Positions 47,256 through 56,253 of a stretch of DNA of 59,243 nucleotides are shown one piece after another. Location of the stretch: assembly GCA_021163845.1 (NCBI GenBank), contig JAGGTH010000053.1:1-59243 (forward strand), written 5' to 3'. The notes under the pieces are model-generated. The model did no database searches and was not told the DNA's origin. It saw nothing but the letters and a program-made list of their open reading frames with translations. The position numbers were made by a program, and so were the translations under genes. The DNA is from Helicobacteraceae bacterium. GTDB lineage: Bacteria > Campylobacterota > Campylobacteria > Campylobacterales > Sulfurimonadaceae. The first letter of the stretch is position 1; every line of letters starts with the position of its first letter.

Positions 47256-48311
47256 TCAAGACGATAAAAAGAGTGTAATCTCGTCGGCTAAAAGATAGTC
47301 TGGATTGTAATAAAAGCCATCTTGGGATGTAAGCTTCTTTTTTTCTACAAGGAGCTCGGCTTTGTTTTGTTCTTGGGATGTAAGAAGAGAAGCATCCACT
47401 CCTACACACGATCGAAACCCTAAAAAGATCTTCTCCATCTTACTATCTTCAAAAGTAAGCTCTTCGCTTTCATATTCGCAGGGTTTTTGGATGTAGCGCT
47501 CTATATCTTTGCTTGGATAAAATCTTTGCTTGTCAAATTTGCCAACAGCACCACTTCCCAGACCAATATAGTCTTTGTATTGCCAATATCCAAGATTATG
47601 TTTACTTCGGTACTTTCCAAAATTACTGATCTCATACTGTTCAAAGCCATGCGACTGTATCGCATTAAAAAACCATTGAGTACTACTAAGTCGCTCTTTG
47701 GACATAGAGGGCTTTTTCTCAAATGGGGTTCCCTCTTCGATGGTCAGAGCATAGGCGCTGATGTGATTGATAGGAAGAGCAAAAGCTTGTTCGAGATCTC
47801 TCTGTAGTAACTCTTGTGTATCCCCGTAGGTCGCGTAGATAAGATCTAAAGAGATGTTTTTGATTCCTACATCCCAAGCATCTTTGATCGCGCGACGTGC
47901 GTCATTGCTTGAGTGAGCACGGTTAAGAACTTTGAGTTTTTTGGTATCAAAAGATTGCACGCCAAAGCTGATACGATTGACCCCAAGCTCATACATCCCA
48001 AGAAGCCACTCTTTTGTTGCGCTGTTTGGATTGGCTTCGGATGTGATCTCACATCCATCTTGCAGATAGGGCGTGATATATTCAAAGATCTTTTTATACA
48101 GATTGGGTGCTACTGTGGAGGGTGTGCCACCACCTATAAAAACAGATTCGATAGAGTTTGCTGTGGCTTGAAATCTTTTGAGTTCAAACTCTAGTTGCAC
48201 AAAAAGCGCATCCATATATTCCTCTTTGAGTTCAAACTTATCAACATAAGAGTTAAAAGCGCAGTAGTGGCATTTGGAATCACAAAATGGGATATGTATA
48301 TATAAAAGCAT
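47256..48311 (-). CDS. hemW: Radical SAM heme chaperone HemW (HemN-like)
   Basis: HemW binds heme and a [4Fe-4S] cluster. The 351 residues start LLYIHIPFCDSKCHYC, with the CxxxCxxC radical-SAM motif near 10-17, then FIGGGTPSTV, ITSEANPNSAT and RISFGVQSFD. True HemN is longer at the N-terminus. ATG 48311 is preceded 5 bases upstream by TATAAT, so the message may be leaderless; a TTG two codons upstream is less likely. Three copies of TTGGGATGTA occur in this gene. Confidence 0.92.
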   Translation of the reverse strand: MLLYIHIPFCDSKCHYCAFNSYVDKFELKEEYMDALFVQLEFELKRFQATANSIESVFIGGGTPSTVAPNLYKKIFEYITPYLQDGCEITSEANPNSATKEWLLGMYELGVNRISFGVQSFDTKKLKVLNRAHSSNDARRAIKDAWDVGIKNISLDLIYATYGDTQELLQRDLEQAFALPINHISAYALTIEEGTPFEKKPSMSKERLSSTQWFFNAIQSHGFEQYEISNFGKYRSKHNLGYWQYKDYIGLGSGAVGKFDKQRFYPSKDIERYIQKPCEYESEELTFEDSKMEKIFLGFRSCVGVDASLLTSQEQNKAELLVEKKKLTSQDGFYYNPDYLLADEITLFLSS

Positions 48312-48316
48312 GTGCA

Positions 48317-48322
48317 ATTATA
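48317..48322 (-). promoter_or_regulatory. -10 box (TATAAT) of hemW, possibly leaderless
   Basis: The box ends 5 bases before the ATG on the reverse strand. No Shine-Dalgarno sequence fits in between. Confidence 0.5.
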
Positions 48323-48364
48323 GCTAAAGAAAAAGTGGAGGGGATGTAAAAAGCGCGAAGCTTT

Positions 48365-49489
48365 TTACTTGGAGTTGAGATCTTTGAGCGTGTCGATAAT
48401 CTCATCCATTTTACTACTGATATTTCCAACTTCATCAGAGATGTCATTCACCTCTTGGGCATTTTTATTGAGTGAGTCAGAGCTGTCTGAGATAGATTGG
48501 ATCAGTACATTGGTCGTTGCAGCGGTCTCAGCAAGAGATTTTTGTGTACGCTCTGCGAGCTTTCTTACTTCATCTGCGACTACGGCAAAACCACGCCCAT
48601 GCTCTCCCGCACGTGCTGCTTCGATAGCCGCATTGAGCGCGAGAAGGTTGGTCTGATCTGCAATATCTCCGATGGTTGCGAGAATCTCTTTAGTTTCGTT
48701 GGCGTTAGAGACGAGCGTTTGGAGTTGATCGACCATATCGTTCTCTTTATGGGAGACATCTTGGATTCTTCGTACAGCTTTTGTGATCATGTTCTTGAGC
48801 TCTAAAATAGTCGTATTGGTGACCTCATTGATCGTGCTATTGAGCTTTTGGGAAGATTCCATGATCTGAGATTTTGTATCTTCATTCTCCTCTTGCATAT
48901 CTTGAAGAGACTGACCAAGAAGATTGATGTTTTCTAAAAGTTCAGCCATTTTAGCTTCTACATTGATCTTGCTACGGGCATCAAAGTTTCCATTTGCAAA
49001 GTTTTGCAAAGTTGTGATCGCGTTGTCAATATTTTTTTCAGAAAAATCAAGCATATTGTTCATACTGTTACGAAGAACGTGTACATACGGAGTCTTTGAA
49101 TCAGAACTAATGCGACATGAATAATGCCCTTTGGCTACTTTATCCGCTAAAAGAACCATTTCTCCAGCTACTTTTGTATCAGTAAGCGTAGAATTTTGGT
49201 AGGTTGTAATAAGTTTATTGAGTGTTTTTTCTACCTCATTTGTAGTTTTTGGATTGATCTCTATTTTATTTCTCTTATATTCCATCATTGCGATAAGTTG
49301 GCGTCTTTTTTTGTCGATCTCTTCATTTTTCCCTAAACCAGCTCCTCTAAGTGACTGGAGTGCTAAAACGAGTATAAAAGCAAGAGTCGCAAGCGCAACA
49401 TGTACAATAATAGAATCACTGAAAAAGAAAGAAGCGATTAATATCCCAAATACGAAAATTATTGCTATATTTTTTTGTATATCGTTCAT
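48365..49489 (-). CDS. cetA: Methyl-accepting chemotaxis signal transducer, CetA-like
   Basis: The 374 residues begin with two close membrane helices (about 8-45) and no periplasmic sensor domain, then a HAMP-like/linker region and an MCP signalling domain with the hairpin tip [20 protein letters not shown] near 287-306. Together with the PAS gene just upstream it matches the CetA/CetB energy-taxis receptor of Campylobacter jejuni, in which the PAS protein carries the sensor. The gap between the genes is 10 bases. Confidence 0.85.
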   Translation of the reverse strand: MNDIQKNIAIIFVFGILIASFFFSDSIIVHVALATLAFILVLALQSLRGAGLGKNEEIDKKRRQLIAMMEYKRNKIEINPKTTNEVEKTLNKLITTYQNSTLTDTKVAGEMVLLADKVAKGHYSCRISSDSKTPYVHVLRNSMNNMLDFSEKNIDNAITTLQNFANGNFDARSKINVEAKMAELLENINLLGQSLQDMQEENEDTKSQIMESSQKLNSTINEVTNTTILELKNMITKAVRRIQDVSHKENDMVDQLQTLVSNANETKEILATIGDIADQTNLLALNAAIEAARAGEHGRGFAVVADEVRKLAERTQKSLAETAATTNVLIQSISDSSDSLNKNAQEVNDISDEVGNISSKMDEIIDTLKDLNSK

Positions 49490-49499
49490 TGAGTGTGTC

Positions 49500-49883
49500 C
49501 TATCTTAGAGTTTTGTAAAGATTCTGAGCTTCTTGGATCTCTGGCTCAGTCGCTTTTCTTCTACATGACATATATGTCGTTTCATTCGTGTGAGGATCTT
49601 TCATCGGATAAACAGTTGCATAAACCCAGTAGTAGCCACCGTCTTTTGTTTTGTTTTTAACATAGCCTGTCCAGACCTCTCCCCTTTTGACCGTTTCCCA
49701 GAGATCTTTAAATGCCGCCTTTGGCATATCTGGATGACGAACAACATTGTGAGGTTTTCCCACAAGCTCTTCGAGTGTATACCCAGCTACCTTACAAAAG
49801 TCATCATTTGCGAACTTTATAATCCCTTTAGCATCTGTTTGAGATACTAAAAAGTCGTCATCCTTTAATATATACTCTTGCAT
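49500..49883 (-). CDS. cetB: PAS-domain energy-taxis sensor, CetB/Aer-like
   Basis: From ATG 49883 the protein has 127 residues, nearly all one Aer-type PAS domain: [20 protein letters not shown], then [33 protein letters not shown] and the [14 protein letters not shown] strand. Aer-type PAS domains bind FAD. GGAAGA lies just upstream of 49883. An upstream ATG at 49928 lacks a ribosome-binding site and is only 10 bases from TATAAT (49944 to 49939), so I prefer the shorter form. Confidence 0.86.
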   Translation of the reverse strand: MQEYILKDDDFLVSQTDAKGIIKFANDDFCKVAGYTLEELVGKPHNVVRHPDMPKAAFKDLWETVKRGEVWTGYVKNKTKDGGYYWVYATVYPMKDPHTNETTYMSCRRKATEPEIQEAQNLYKTLR

Positions 49884-50080
49884 TATGTCTTCCAATTGTG
49901 ATTTTATTTTAACTGTTATATTAGCCATATAAAGATTAATTATAACTTTACTTATGTGATAAAAATGTTATATATTTTCTATGCAAGAATTGTTCGCGAC
50001 ATTTTGCGATATTCTTTGAAAATTAGATTATTTTAATACCATTTTGAGTACAATTTCGACATTAAATATTAGGTGATTCT

Positions 50081-50551
50081 ATGGGTAAAAAAGATTTATA
50101 CCGTCCTAATGTAGCTATGATCATTGTCTCTCATAAATATCCTGAGCAAAAAGAGCTTTTTATCGCGCAAAGAAATGATTTGTTGGATATCTGGCAATTT
50201 CCACAAGGTGGTATTGATGAGGGAGAAGAGGTCAAAGTGGCACTTTTTCGGGAGCTAGAAGAGGAGATAGGTACAGGTAAGGCAAGTATTGTCGGTGAGT
50301 ACCCAGAGTGGATATCGTATGATTTTCCTCCAAAGATAGCAAAGAAAATGACCCCTTACAAAGGGCAAACACAAAGATATTTTTTGCTAAAATTAGAGAA
50401 AAATGCGCAGATCAACTTGGATACACACCATCCTGAGTTTAGTGATTATAAGTTTGTGAGTGTAGATGAAGCATTGCAGATGAGTGCACATTTTAAAAAA
50501 CCTGTGTATGAGAGAGTGATCTCTTACTTTAAAGAAGAGGGCTATTTATAA
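50081..50551 (+). CDS. rppH: RNA pyrophosphohydrolase
   Basis: RppH removes pyrophosphate from mRNA 5' ends to trigger decay. The 156 residues carry the Nudix box GGIDEGEEVKVALFRELEEE plus IG near residues 46-67, and the RppH-typical YRPNVAMI and WQFPQGG before it. TACAAT at 50049-50054 may be its -10 box. It is followed 12 bases later by lysC. Confidence 0.95.
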   Translation: MGKKDLYRPNVAMIIVSHKYPEQKELFIAQRNDLLDIWQFPQGGIDEGEEVKVALFRELEEEIGTGKASIVGEYPEWISYDFPPKIAKKMTPYKGQTQRYFLLKLEKNAQINLDTHHPEFSDYKFVSVDEALQMSAHFKKPVYERVISYFKEEGYL

Positions 50552-50563
50552 GGTGAAAAGAAT

Positions 50564-51775
50564 ATGTTAATAGTACAAAAGTTTGGTGGTACGAGTGTTG
50601 GTGATTTGGAGCGTATCCAAAACGTAGCAAACCGTGTGAGTAAAACAAAAAAACAAGGCAATGATGTTGTGGTAGTTGTCTCGGCTATGAGTGGAGAGAC
50701 AAACAAGCTTATCTCTTATGCAGAGCATTTTTCACAGACTCCTTCAAGAGCTGAAATGGATATGCTTTTAAGCTCGGGTGAGCGTGTAACTGCTTCTTTG
50801 CTTGCTATCGCACTCAATGAGATGGGGCATGATGCTGTTTCGATGACAGGACGCAAAGCGGGTATTGTCACAGATAGCTTGCACACAAAAGCGAGAATTG
50901 AAGAGATAGACCCAACAACGATGCGTGCTGCACTCAAAGAGGGCAAGATCATTGTTGTCGCAGGTTTTCAAGGGGTTTCTCTTGATGGAAATGTCACAAC
51001 GCTCGGACGTGGGGGAAGTGATCTCTCCGCAGTGGCGATCGCTGGAGCACTCGAAGCGGATCTATGTGAGATATATACGGATGTAAGTGGTATTTTTACA
51101 ACTGATCCACGTATCGAGCCAAAAGCGAAAAAGCTTGAGAAGATCTCTTATGATGAGATGCTCGAACTCGCAAGTTTAGGAGCAAAAGTACTTCAAAATA
51201 GATCCGTAGAACTCGCAAAGAAACTCAACGTCAATCTTGTTACACGAACAAGCTTCTCTGAAGAAGAGGGAACATTAATTACCAAGGAAGAAAACATCAT
51301 GGAACAACCATTAGTAAGCGGAATCGCTCTGGATAAAAATCAAGCACGTATCTCTTTGATGGGTGTCAAAGATAGACCTGGAATCGCTTCTGAGATCTTT
51401 AACAAACTTGCTCAGAGTGAAGTAAATGTGGATATGATCATCCAAAATAAAGCGCATGATGAGACGACAAATATCGACTTTACTGTGCCAAAAGGGGATC
51501 TTCACGATGCAAAAGCTGTGGTAGATGCATTTATCCAAACAGGAGATATTAAAGATGATTCTTACAATGAAGATATCTGCAAGGTCTCTGTTGTAGGTGT
51601 AGGAATGAAGTCCCATACAGGTGTTGCTGCAAAAGCTTTTAGCGCTATGGCGAGTGAAAATATCAATATCAATATGATCTCAACATCCGAGATCAAGATC
51701 TCTATGGTGATCGATGAAAAGTATGCAGAACTTGCTGTAAGAAGTCTTCATAGTATCTACAACCTCGATAAGTAA
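50564..51775 (+). CDS. lysC: Aspartate kinase, with possible internal start for a beta subunit
   Basis: LysC phosphorylates aspartate, the first step to lysine, threonine, methionine and diaminopimelate. The 403 residues have the kinase motif VQKFGGTSVGDLERI, the AlaPhe-rich SGERVTASLLA and TLGRGGSDLSAVAI, then two C-terminal ACT domains (about 260-400). An internal ATG at 51299 (codon 246) has AAGGAAG 8 bases upstream and would yield a 158-residue ACT-domain protein, the arrangement of alpha2-beta2 aspartokinases. The gene precedes hobA as in Helicobacter. Confidence 0.96.
   Translation: MLIVQKFGGTSVGDLERIQNVANRVSKTKKQGNDVVVVVSAMSGETNKLISYAEHFSQTPSRAEMDMLLSSGERVTASLLAIALNEMGHDAVSMTGRKAGIVTDSLHTKARIEEIDPTTMRAALKEGKIIVVAGFQGVSLDGNVTTLGRGGSDLSAVAIAGALEADLCEIYTDVSGIFTTDPRIEPKAKKLEKISYDEMLELASLGAKVLQNRSVELAKKLNVNLVTRTSFSEEEGTLITKEENIMEQPLVSGIALDKNQARISLMGVKDRPGIASEIFNKLAQSEVNVDMIIQNKAHDETTNIDFTVPKGDLHDAKAVVDAFIQTGDIKDDSYNEDICKVSVVGVGMKSHTGVAAKAFSAMASENININMISTSEIKISMVIDEKYAELAVRSLHSIYNLDK
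51284..51301 (+). promoter_or_regulatory. Internal ribosome-binding site and ATG within lysC
   Basis: AAGGAAG (51284-51290) lies 8 bases before an in-frame ATG at 51299 that begins the ACT-domain half. This is the place where aspartokinases of the alpha2-beta2 type start the beta subunit. Confidence 0.45.
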
Positions 51776-51784
51776 GCTCTTTTG

Positions 51785-52336
51785 ATGTCTTCTGATTTTG
51801 CCCAATGGAGCTTGGACGCGATACGTTCTGAGGAGGGAAGTTTAAGCTGGCTCGAAGAGCAACGCTTTGACTGGACCACCACAACTTCGCAAGCACTTGA
51901 GCAGATTCTCGCTGGCAAAACGATCATCCTCGTAACAGATGCCAAAAGAAAGTGGCTTGAGACCTACATCCTCAGCTCACTTAACTCTTCAACACAAGAG
52001 CGTCCTCTCTTACCTATTGTAAGTATTGATAGTATCTACTACCATTATAATAATGTGAGTGGAGGGGAGATGATCGATATTGTAGATGATATGATCTCTA
52101 TCTCTTATAAAGAAGATTGCTTTTTTTGGTATATCGGAAAAGGGGATGATAAAAGAGCTGATGTTGCAAAAAGAAGAGACAATAGTTACTTTTGGATCTT
52201 TGATGAAGATTATCATAACTCTTTTACACTCAAATCTTACGATCCACTTTTGGATATCAAGCTTTTACAGCTTTTTCGTCTTTTTAACGCCTCCCTTAAT
52301 GCTGCCATGTTTGGAGAGGTAGATGTCGCGTCTTGA
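51785..52336 (+). CDS. hobA: DnaA-binding replication regulator HobA
   Basis: HobA is a Campylobacterota-specific tetramer that binds DnaA domain I and promotes assembly at oriC. The 183 residues have the SIS-like alpha/beta composition of that family, with FAQWSLDAIRSEEGSLSWLE at the start and KTIILVTDAKRKWLETYILS near 45-64. I chose ATG 51785; a TTG lies three bases upstream. Its place between lysC and holB is the Helicobacter order. Confidence 0.92.
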   Translation: MSSDFAQWSLDAIRSEEGSLSWLEEQRFDWTTTTSQALEQILAGKTIILVTDAKRKWLETYILSSLNSSTQERPLLPIVSIDSIYYHYNNVSGGEMIDIVDDMISISYKEDCFFWYIGKGDDKRADVAKRRDNSYFWIFDEDYHNSFTLKSYDPLLDIKLLQLFRLFNASLNAAMFGEVDVAS

Positions 52337-52940
52337 GAATTTGCAAGGCTATATTCTTATAGCTTCGGATGTAGATGCAGAGTATGAAAGACTCAAAGAG
52401 GAACTTCGCCCACATCGTGTAGTAGGATTTATTCGAGAGAAGTTTCTTGTTGAAGATGCTAAAGCAGTGATCGCTGAGGCGTATATCAGTGAAGCGGATG
52501 TGAAATATATTATCCTCGGTGCTTATGAATTTAACTCTGTCTCGCAAAATGCTTTGCTCAAAGTGCTTGAAGAACCTCCACGGAATATAGAATTTATTCT
52601 CATAGCTCCTACTAAGTCTGGTTTGCTCCCAACGGTGCGCTCACGTCTTCCAATGCGCAAAGGGGAGACCTCTCATATCATAGGTAAACTCGATATCAAT
52701 CTCGCTCGAATAGATTACGCACAGGTATTTGCATTTTTAAAAGAGCATGCGCGGATCAAGCGTGTCGAAGCCAAAGCACTCGTAGAAGCTCTTTATCATA
52801 GAGCAACGGTTGTGGATAAGCTCATCTTAAATGAACTACAACTTGAAAACTTTGATAAAGCCTATCGACTCTTGGAACTCAATGCAAGAGCGCAAAGTGT
52901 ATTAGCGATGCTTTTGATGAGTTTTGTACAGGAGAGATAA
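52323..52940 (+). CDS. holB: DNA polymerase III delta' subunit (short form)
   Basis: HolB is part of the clamp loader. The 205 residues keep the sliding region around SVSQNALLKVLEEPPRNIEF and the RSRLP sensor segment, but no Walker A site or zinc module is visible, as expected of delta' in this group. It overlaps hobA by 14 bases, with GGAGAGG upstream of the ATG. Confidence 0.88.
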   Translation: MSRLENLQGYILIASDVDAEYERLKEELRPHRVVGFIREKFLVEDAKAVIAEAYISEADVKYIILGAYEFNSVSQNALLKVLEEPPRNIEFILIAPTKSGLLPTVRSRLPMRKGETSHIIGKLDINLARIDYAQVFAFLKEHARIKRVEAKALVEALYHRATVVDKLILNELQLENFDKAYRLLELNARAQSVLAMLLMSFVQER

Positions 52941-52941
52941 G

Positions 52942-54084
52942 ATGCAGGTGGAAAAACTATCCAATACGATTGATATAAAAAAATATCTCTTTCATCTTGG
53001 TGTCGATGGTGGTGGGATAGATATCCTCGCTTCCAAGGCTAGTTCTCATCTTCTTTTGATACGCGGGATGCATGTAGGTGCTGCGAATATTCTCAAACAA
53101 GATGCCCTCTCTATTGGTGCTGATCTGGCCGTACCGCGTGGAACGGTGATCGCTAAAGAGAAGTATGTAGATTGTCTTTTAATTGCAACACAAAAACAGC
53201 TTCAAACCCTTGCACGCAAAGAACTCGCACAACCTTTTGGTCTCAAAGAGCTTGCTAAAAGATTCAAACAATATGCTAGTGTGCAAGCACCTCGGAATGT
53301 AGAGCTTATGGGTGTACTCAATGCCAACGATGATAGCTTCTTTTCCCAGAGTCGTTTTGAAGCAAAGAATGCACGTGAAAAGATTGAGAAAATGATAGAA
53401 GATGGTGCAGATATCATAGATATCGGCGGTGTCTCATCGCGCCCTAACTCTATAGTGGTGAGTCCTAAAGAGGAGCTTGCGCGTGTCAAAGAGATCTGTG
53501 ATATTATCAAAGAACACAAGCTTTATGAAAAGGTCAAATTTAGCCTTGATAGCTATGAGCCCTCGGTGATCTCTTATGCACTTGAGAGTGGCTTTCATAT
53601 CATCAATGATATTACAGGACTCACAAACGATGCTGTGTGTAGCTTATGTGCGCAGTACAATGCAAAAGCGGTGATCATGCATATGCAAGGAACGCCTCAG
53701 ACGATGCAAAAGGCACCTCATTATGAGAATATCCTCACTGAGGTGGGTGCTTTTTTTGAACAACGAATTCAAAAAGCAGAGTCGTTTGGGATCAAAGATA
53801 TTATCTTGGATGTAGGGATAGGTTTTGGAAAAACACTTGAGCATAACTTGATGCTCTTGTGCCATCTAGAGCACTTTTTGGTCTATGATAAGCCTCTTTT
53901 AGTTGGGGCTTCTAGAAAGTCTATGATCGATGCGATCAGTCCTTCAAAAATAGAGGAGAGACTAGGGGGAACTTTAGCGATCCACCTTGAGTCTTTGCGA
54001 AATGGAGCCTCTATCATTCGAGCCCATGATGTAGCCGAGCATCATCAGGCGATCAAAGTCTATCAGGCTATGCATAGCCTATAG
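52942..54084 (+). CDS. folP: Dihydropteroate synthase with N-terminal extension
   Basis: FolP joins p-aminobenzoate to dihydropterin pyrophosphate for folate. From ATG 52942 (AGGAGAG 5 bases upstream) the protein has 380 residues. The first 115 or so form an extra domain typical of Campylobacterota FolP. The synthase follows: LMGVLNANDDSFFS (the usual form is NVTPDSFSDGG), GADIIDIGGVSSRP, DSYEPSV, NDITG, VIMHMQGTP, DVGIGFGKTLEHN and RAHDVAEH. An ORF could begin at 52924 but would overlap holB by 17 bases without a better ribosome-binding site. Confidence 0.93.
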   Translation: MQVEKLSNTIDIKKYLFHLGVDGGGIDILASKASSHLLLIRGMHVGAANILKQDALSIGADLAVPRGTVIAKEKYVDCLLIATQKQLQTLARKELAQPFGLKELAKRFKQYASVQAPRNVELMGVLNANDDSFFSQSRFEAKNAREKIEKMIEDGADIIDIGGVSSRPNSIVVSPKEELARVKEICDIIKEHKLYEKVKFSLDSYEPSVISYALESGFHIINDITGLTNDAVCSLCAQYNAKAVIMHMQGTPQTMQKAPHYENILTEVGAFFEQRIQKAESFGIKDIILDVGIGFGKTLEHNLMLLCHLEHFLVYDKPLLVGASRKSMIDAISPSKIEERLGGTLAIHLESLRNGASIIRAHDVAEHHQAIKVYQAMHSL

Positions 54085-55725
54085 CATGATCCCTTTGATC
54101 ATATAAAAGAGTATTGCAGCAAGCGTCGCAGCAGCAGGTACAGTGATAATCCACGCGGCTACAATCTTTTTGATGGCATCTCTTTTGACAAACTCAACTT
54201 TTTTAGCTTGTTTGATCGTCTTCTTGCTTGATTTGATAAGCTTCTCTTCATCTGCGATCAATTTATAAAGGTCTACGATTCTTTCATAGTCCTCTTTTGA
54301 TTTTGCCTCTTTCGCTTCAAGGTTTGAGAGTTCTGCTTCATACGCATGGAGGGTTCTTTTCTCATCTTTGATCATGTTGATCTTATTCTCTATTGTTGTA
54401 CTCTTGTCTGTTTTTTCAAGCCACTCACGTAAAAAACCAACACCAAAAACCCCACCGATAGCAATGTGAGTAGAACTAACTGGAAGTCCAAGCTGGGAAG
54501 CTACGATAACAGTGATCGAAGCAGCCATAGCGATCGAAAAAGCTCTGATCTGGTCAAGCTCTGTGATCTCACTCCCTACCGTTCTAATAAGCTTTGGTCC
54601 ATATAAAGCAAGACCAAGAGCAATACCTAAAGCTCCCACACCCATCACCCATAATGGAATAGAAGCTTTTGTAGAGATACCACCATGGATGATCGCATCA
54701 TTGATCGCTGCGAGTGGTCCAATAGCATTTGCAACATCATTCGCTCCATGTGCAAAGCTTAATAGTGCAGCTGCAAAAATCAAAGGGATCGTAAAAAGTG
54801 TATTCACTGATTTTTTAGTATTTTCTAAGCCTCTTGCGCGGGAGCGTAATCTTTTGCGAACTGTAAAATAAGTGATCAAAGCAATAGTAAGCCCAACTAG
54901 CGCTGCAGTAAAAAATGATGGCTTGGATACCACCTCAAAAGAGAAAAATGGGAGAAGGTTGAGGGACTCAATGATGTTTGGCCAAATCTTTTTAAGACCC
55001 TTAAGGATAAGATAAGTAACAAAAGCCCATGCCATAATAGAGACAAAAACAGGGACCCATTTTTTTGCTGAAGTAACTTTGTCTTCTTGAAACACAATAG
55101 ATTTTTTGATCGAAAACAAAAAAGCGGCCGCGATTAGACCACCTAAAACAGGAGAGATGACCCATGAAGCGGCGATCTGTCCCATCGTTCCCCAAGAAAC
55201 GATGCTAAATCCTGCAGCAGCTATTCCCGCTCCCATTACACCACCTACGATTGAGTGTGTTGTAGAAACAGGTGCGCGCATCATTGTCGCAAAATTGAGC
55301 CAGAGTGCGGCAGCCAAAAGTGCCGCCATCATTGCCCAGATAAATGGGTCTGCATTGCCATGAAAAGTAGAGATATCAATAATCCCACCCTTGATCGTCT
55401 TGACAACTTCCCCACCTGCAATTATAGCCCCTGATGCTTCGAAAATAGCAGCGATGATGATCGCTGTTGTCATGGTCAGCGCGCGGGAGCCTACGGCAGG
55501 TCCGACATTGTTAGCAACATCGTTTGCTCCGATATTGATCGCCATATATGCACCGATAAGCGCAGCGATCGCTAGGAACATATTGTTTGGAATTCCGCCA
55601 TTGCTGAGAAAACTGTAGGTTAGAACACCAATCATAAAAAACAGAGCAAAACCTAAGCGAGTTAAGTCTGCGCCACTTTTTTTGAGTGCCTCTTTTTCTA
55701 ATTTTTTTATTGTACGGATCTCCAT
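54079..55725 (-). CDS. PiT-family inorganic phosphate transporter
   Basis: The 548 residues have two PiT repeats with the signatures NIGANDVANNVGPAVGSRA (N-terminal) and SFAHGANDVANAIGPL (C-terminal), in about ten to twelve helices. A cytoplasmic coiled-coil segment (about 425-515, rich in Glu and Lys) precedes the last helix. PiT carriers import metal-phosphate using the proton or sodium gradient; some import sulfate, so the substrate is likely phosphate but not certain. The 3' end overlaps folP by 6 bases in a convergent arrangement. Confidence 0.92.
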   Translation of the reverse strand: MEIRTIKKLEKEALKKSGADLTRLGFALFFMIGVLTYSFLSNGGIPNNMFLAIAALIGAYMAINIGANDVANNVGPAVGSRALTMTTAIIIAAIFEASGAIIAGGEVVKTIKGGIIDISTFHGNADPFIWAMMAALLAAALWLNFATMMRAPVSTTHSIVGGVMGAGIAAAGFSIVSWGTMGQIAASWVISPVLGGLIAAAFLFSIKKSIVFQEDKVTSAKKWVPVFVSIMAWAFVTYLILKGLKKIWPNIIESLNLLPFFSFEVVSKPSFFTAALVGLTIALITYFTVRKRLRSRARGLENTKKSVNTLFTIPLIFAAALLSFAHGANDVANAIGPLAAINDAIIHGGISTKASIPLWVMGVGALGIALGLALYGPKLIRTVGSEITELDQIRAFSIAMAASITVIVASQLGLPVSSTHIAIGGVFGVGFLREWLEKTDKSTTIENKINMIKDEKRTLHAYEAELSNLEAKEAKSKEDYERIVDLYKLIADEEKLIKSSKKTIKQAKKVEFVKRDAIKKIVAAWIITVPAAATLAAILFYMIKGIML

Positions 55726-55788
55726 AACAACCTCTTTGGAAAATTTTGTGTAATTATACCTTGAAGAAGTTTAGTTATGGGTTAGAGT

Positions 55789-56253
55789 TTAGACTTTGTG
55801 GAGTTCGTATTTTGTGTAGATATCGATCGCTTCTTCGGAGTTTGAATAGCTGAGTACTTCACGTATGAGCTTTGCTGCCTCAGCCCGATTACCACCCGCT
55901 TCACCCATTGCATAGATCTCTGCAAGGGTTATTTTCGCACTTGCTTCTCCCGCCTGACTTGCGGGTAAAAGATAGTATGCAGCTTTGTCAAAGTCTTGAG
56001 GTACACCCATAGCATTTGCATAAGCAAATCCAGCACTTACTTGAGCAGGAGTGATACCTGCCTCTGCTGCGATAGTATAATAGTGAGTAGATTTTTTAAA
56101 ATCACGCTCTATACCCTCACCATTATAATACATAACACCCAGAGCAAATGCACACTTTGCCTCGCTCTCATTTTGGATTAAATATTCAAAAGCTTCTTTA
56201 TGTTTCCCTGCTTCATAAGCATTCATTCCAGCGTTGTAATAATCGATTGCCAT
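55789..56253 (-). CDS. Sel1-like repeat protein
   Basis: The 154 residues contain about four Sel1-type helical repeats, with the motifs GVMYYNGEGIERDFKKSTHY, AGFAYANAMGVPQDFDKAAY and LAEIYAMGEAGGNRAEAAK. There is no signal peptide. Such proteins act as protein-protein adaptors. It starts directly at the stop of the cyclophilin gene and is probably co-translated with it. Confidence 0.82.
   Translation of the reverse strand: MAIDYYNAGMNAYEAGKHKEAFEYLIQNESEAKCAFALGVMYYNGEGIERDFKKSTHYYTIAAEAGITPAQVSAGFAYANAMGVPQDFDKAAYYLLPASQAGEASAKITLAEIYAMGEAGGNRAEAAKLIREVLSYSNSEEAIDIYTKYELHKV

Noticed and set aside
49993-50010. Inverted repeat near rppH (TCGC...GCGA)
   Set aside because: The arms are only 4-5 bases in an AT-rich gap, and it fits neither a terminator nor a known operator.
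52942-54084. folP motif variant (NANDDSFF for NVTPDSF) as a resistance change
   Set aside because: The change is probably normal for Campylobacterota FolP and cannot be linked to resistance from sequence alone.
54512-55618. Forward ORFs opposite the PiT transporter
   Set aside because: They are Ala/Ile/Pro-rich mirror translations of membrane helices.
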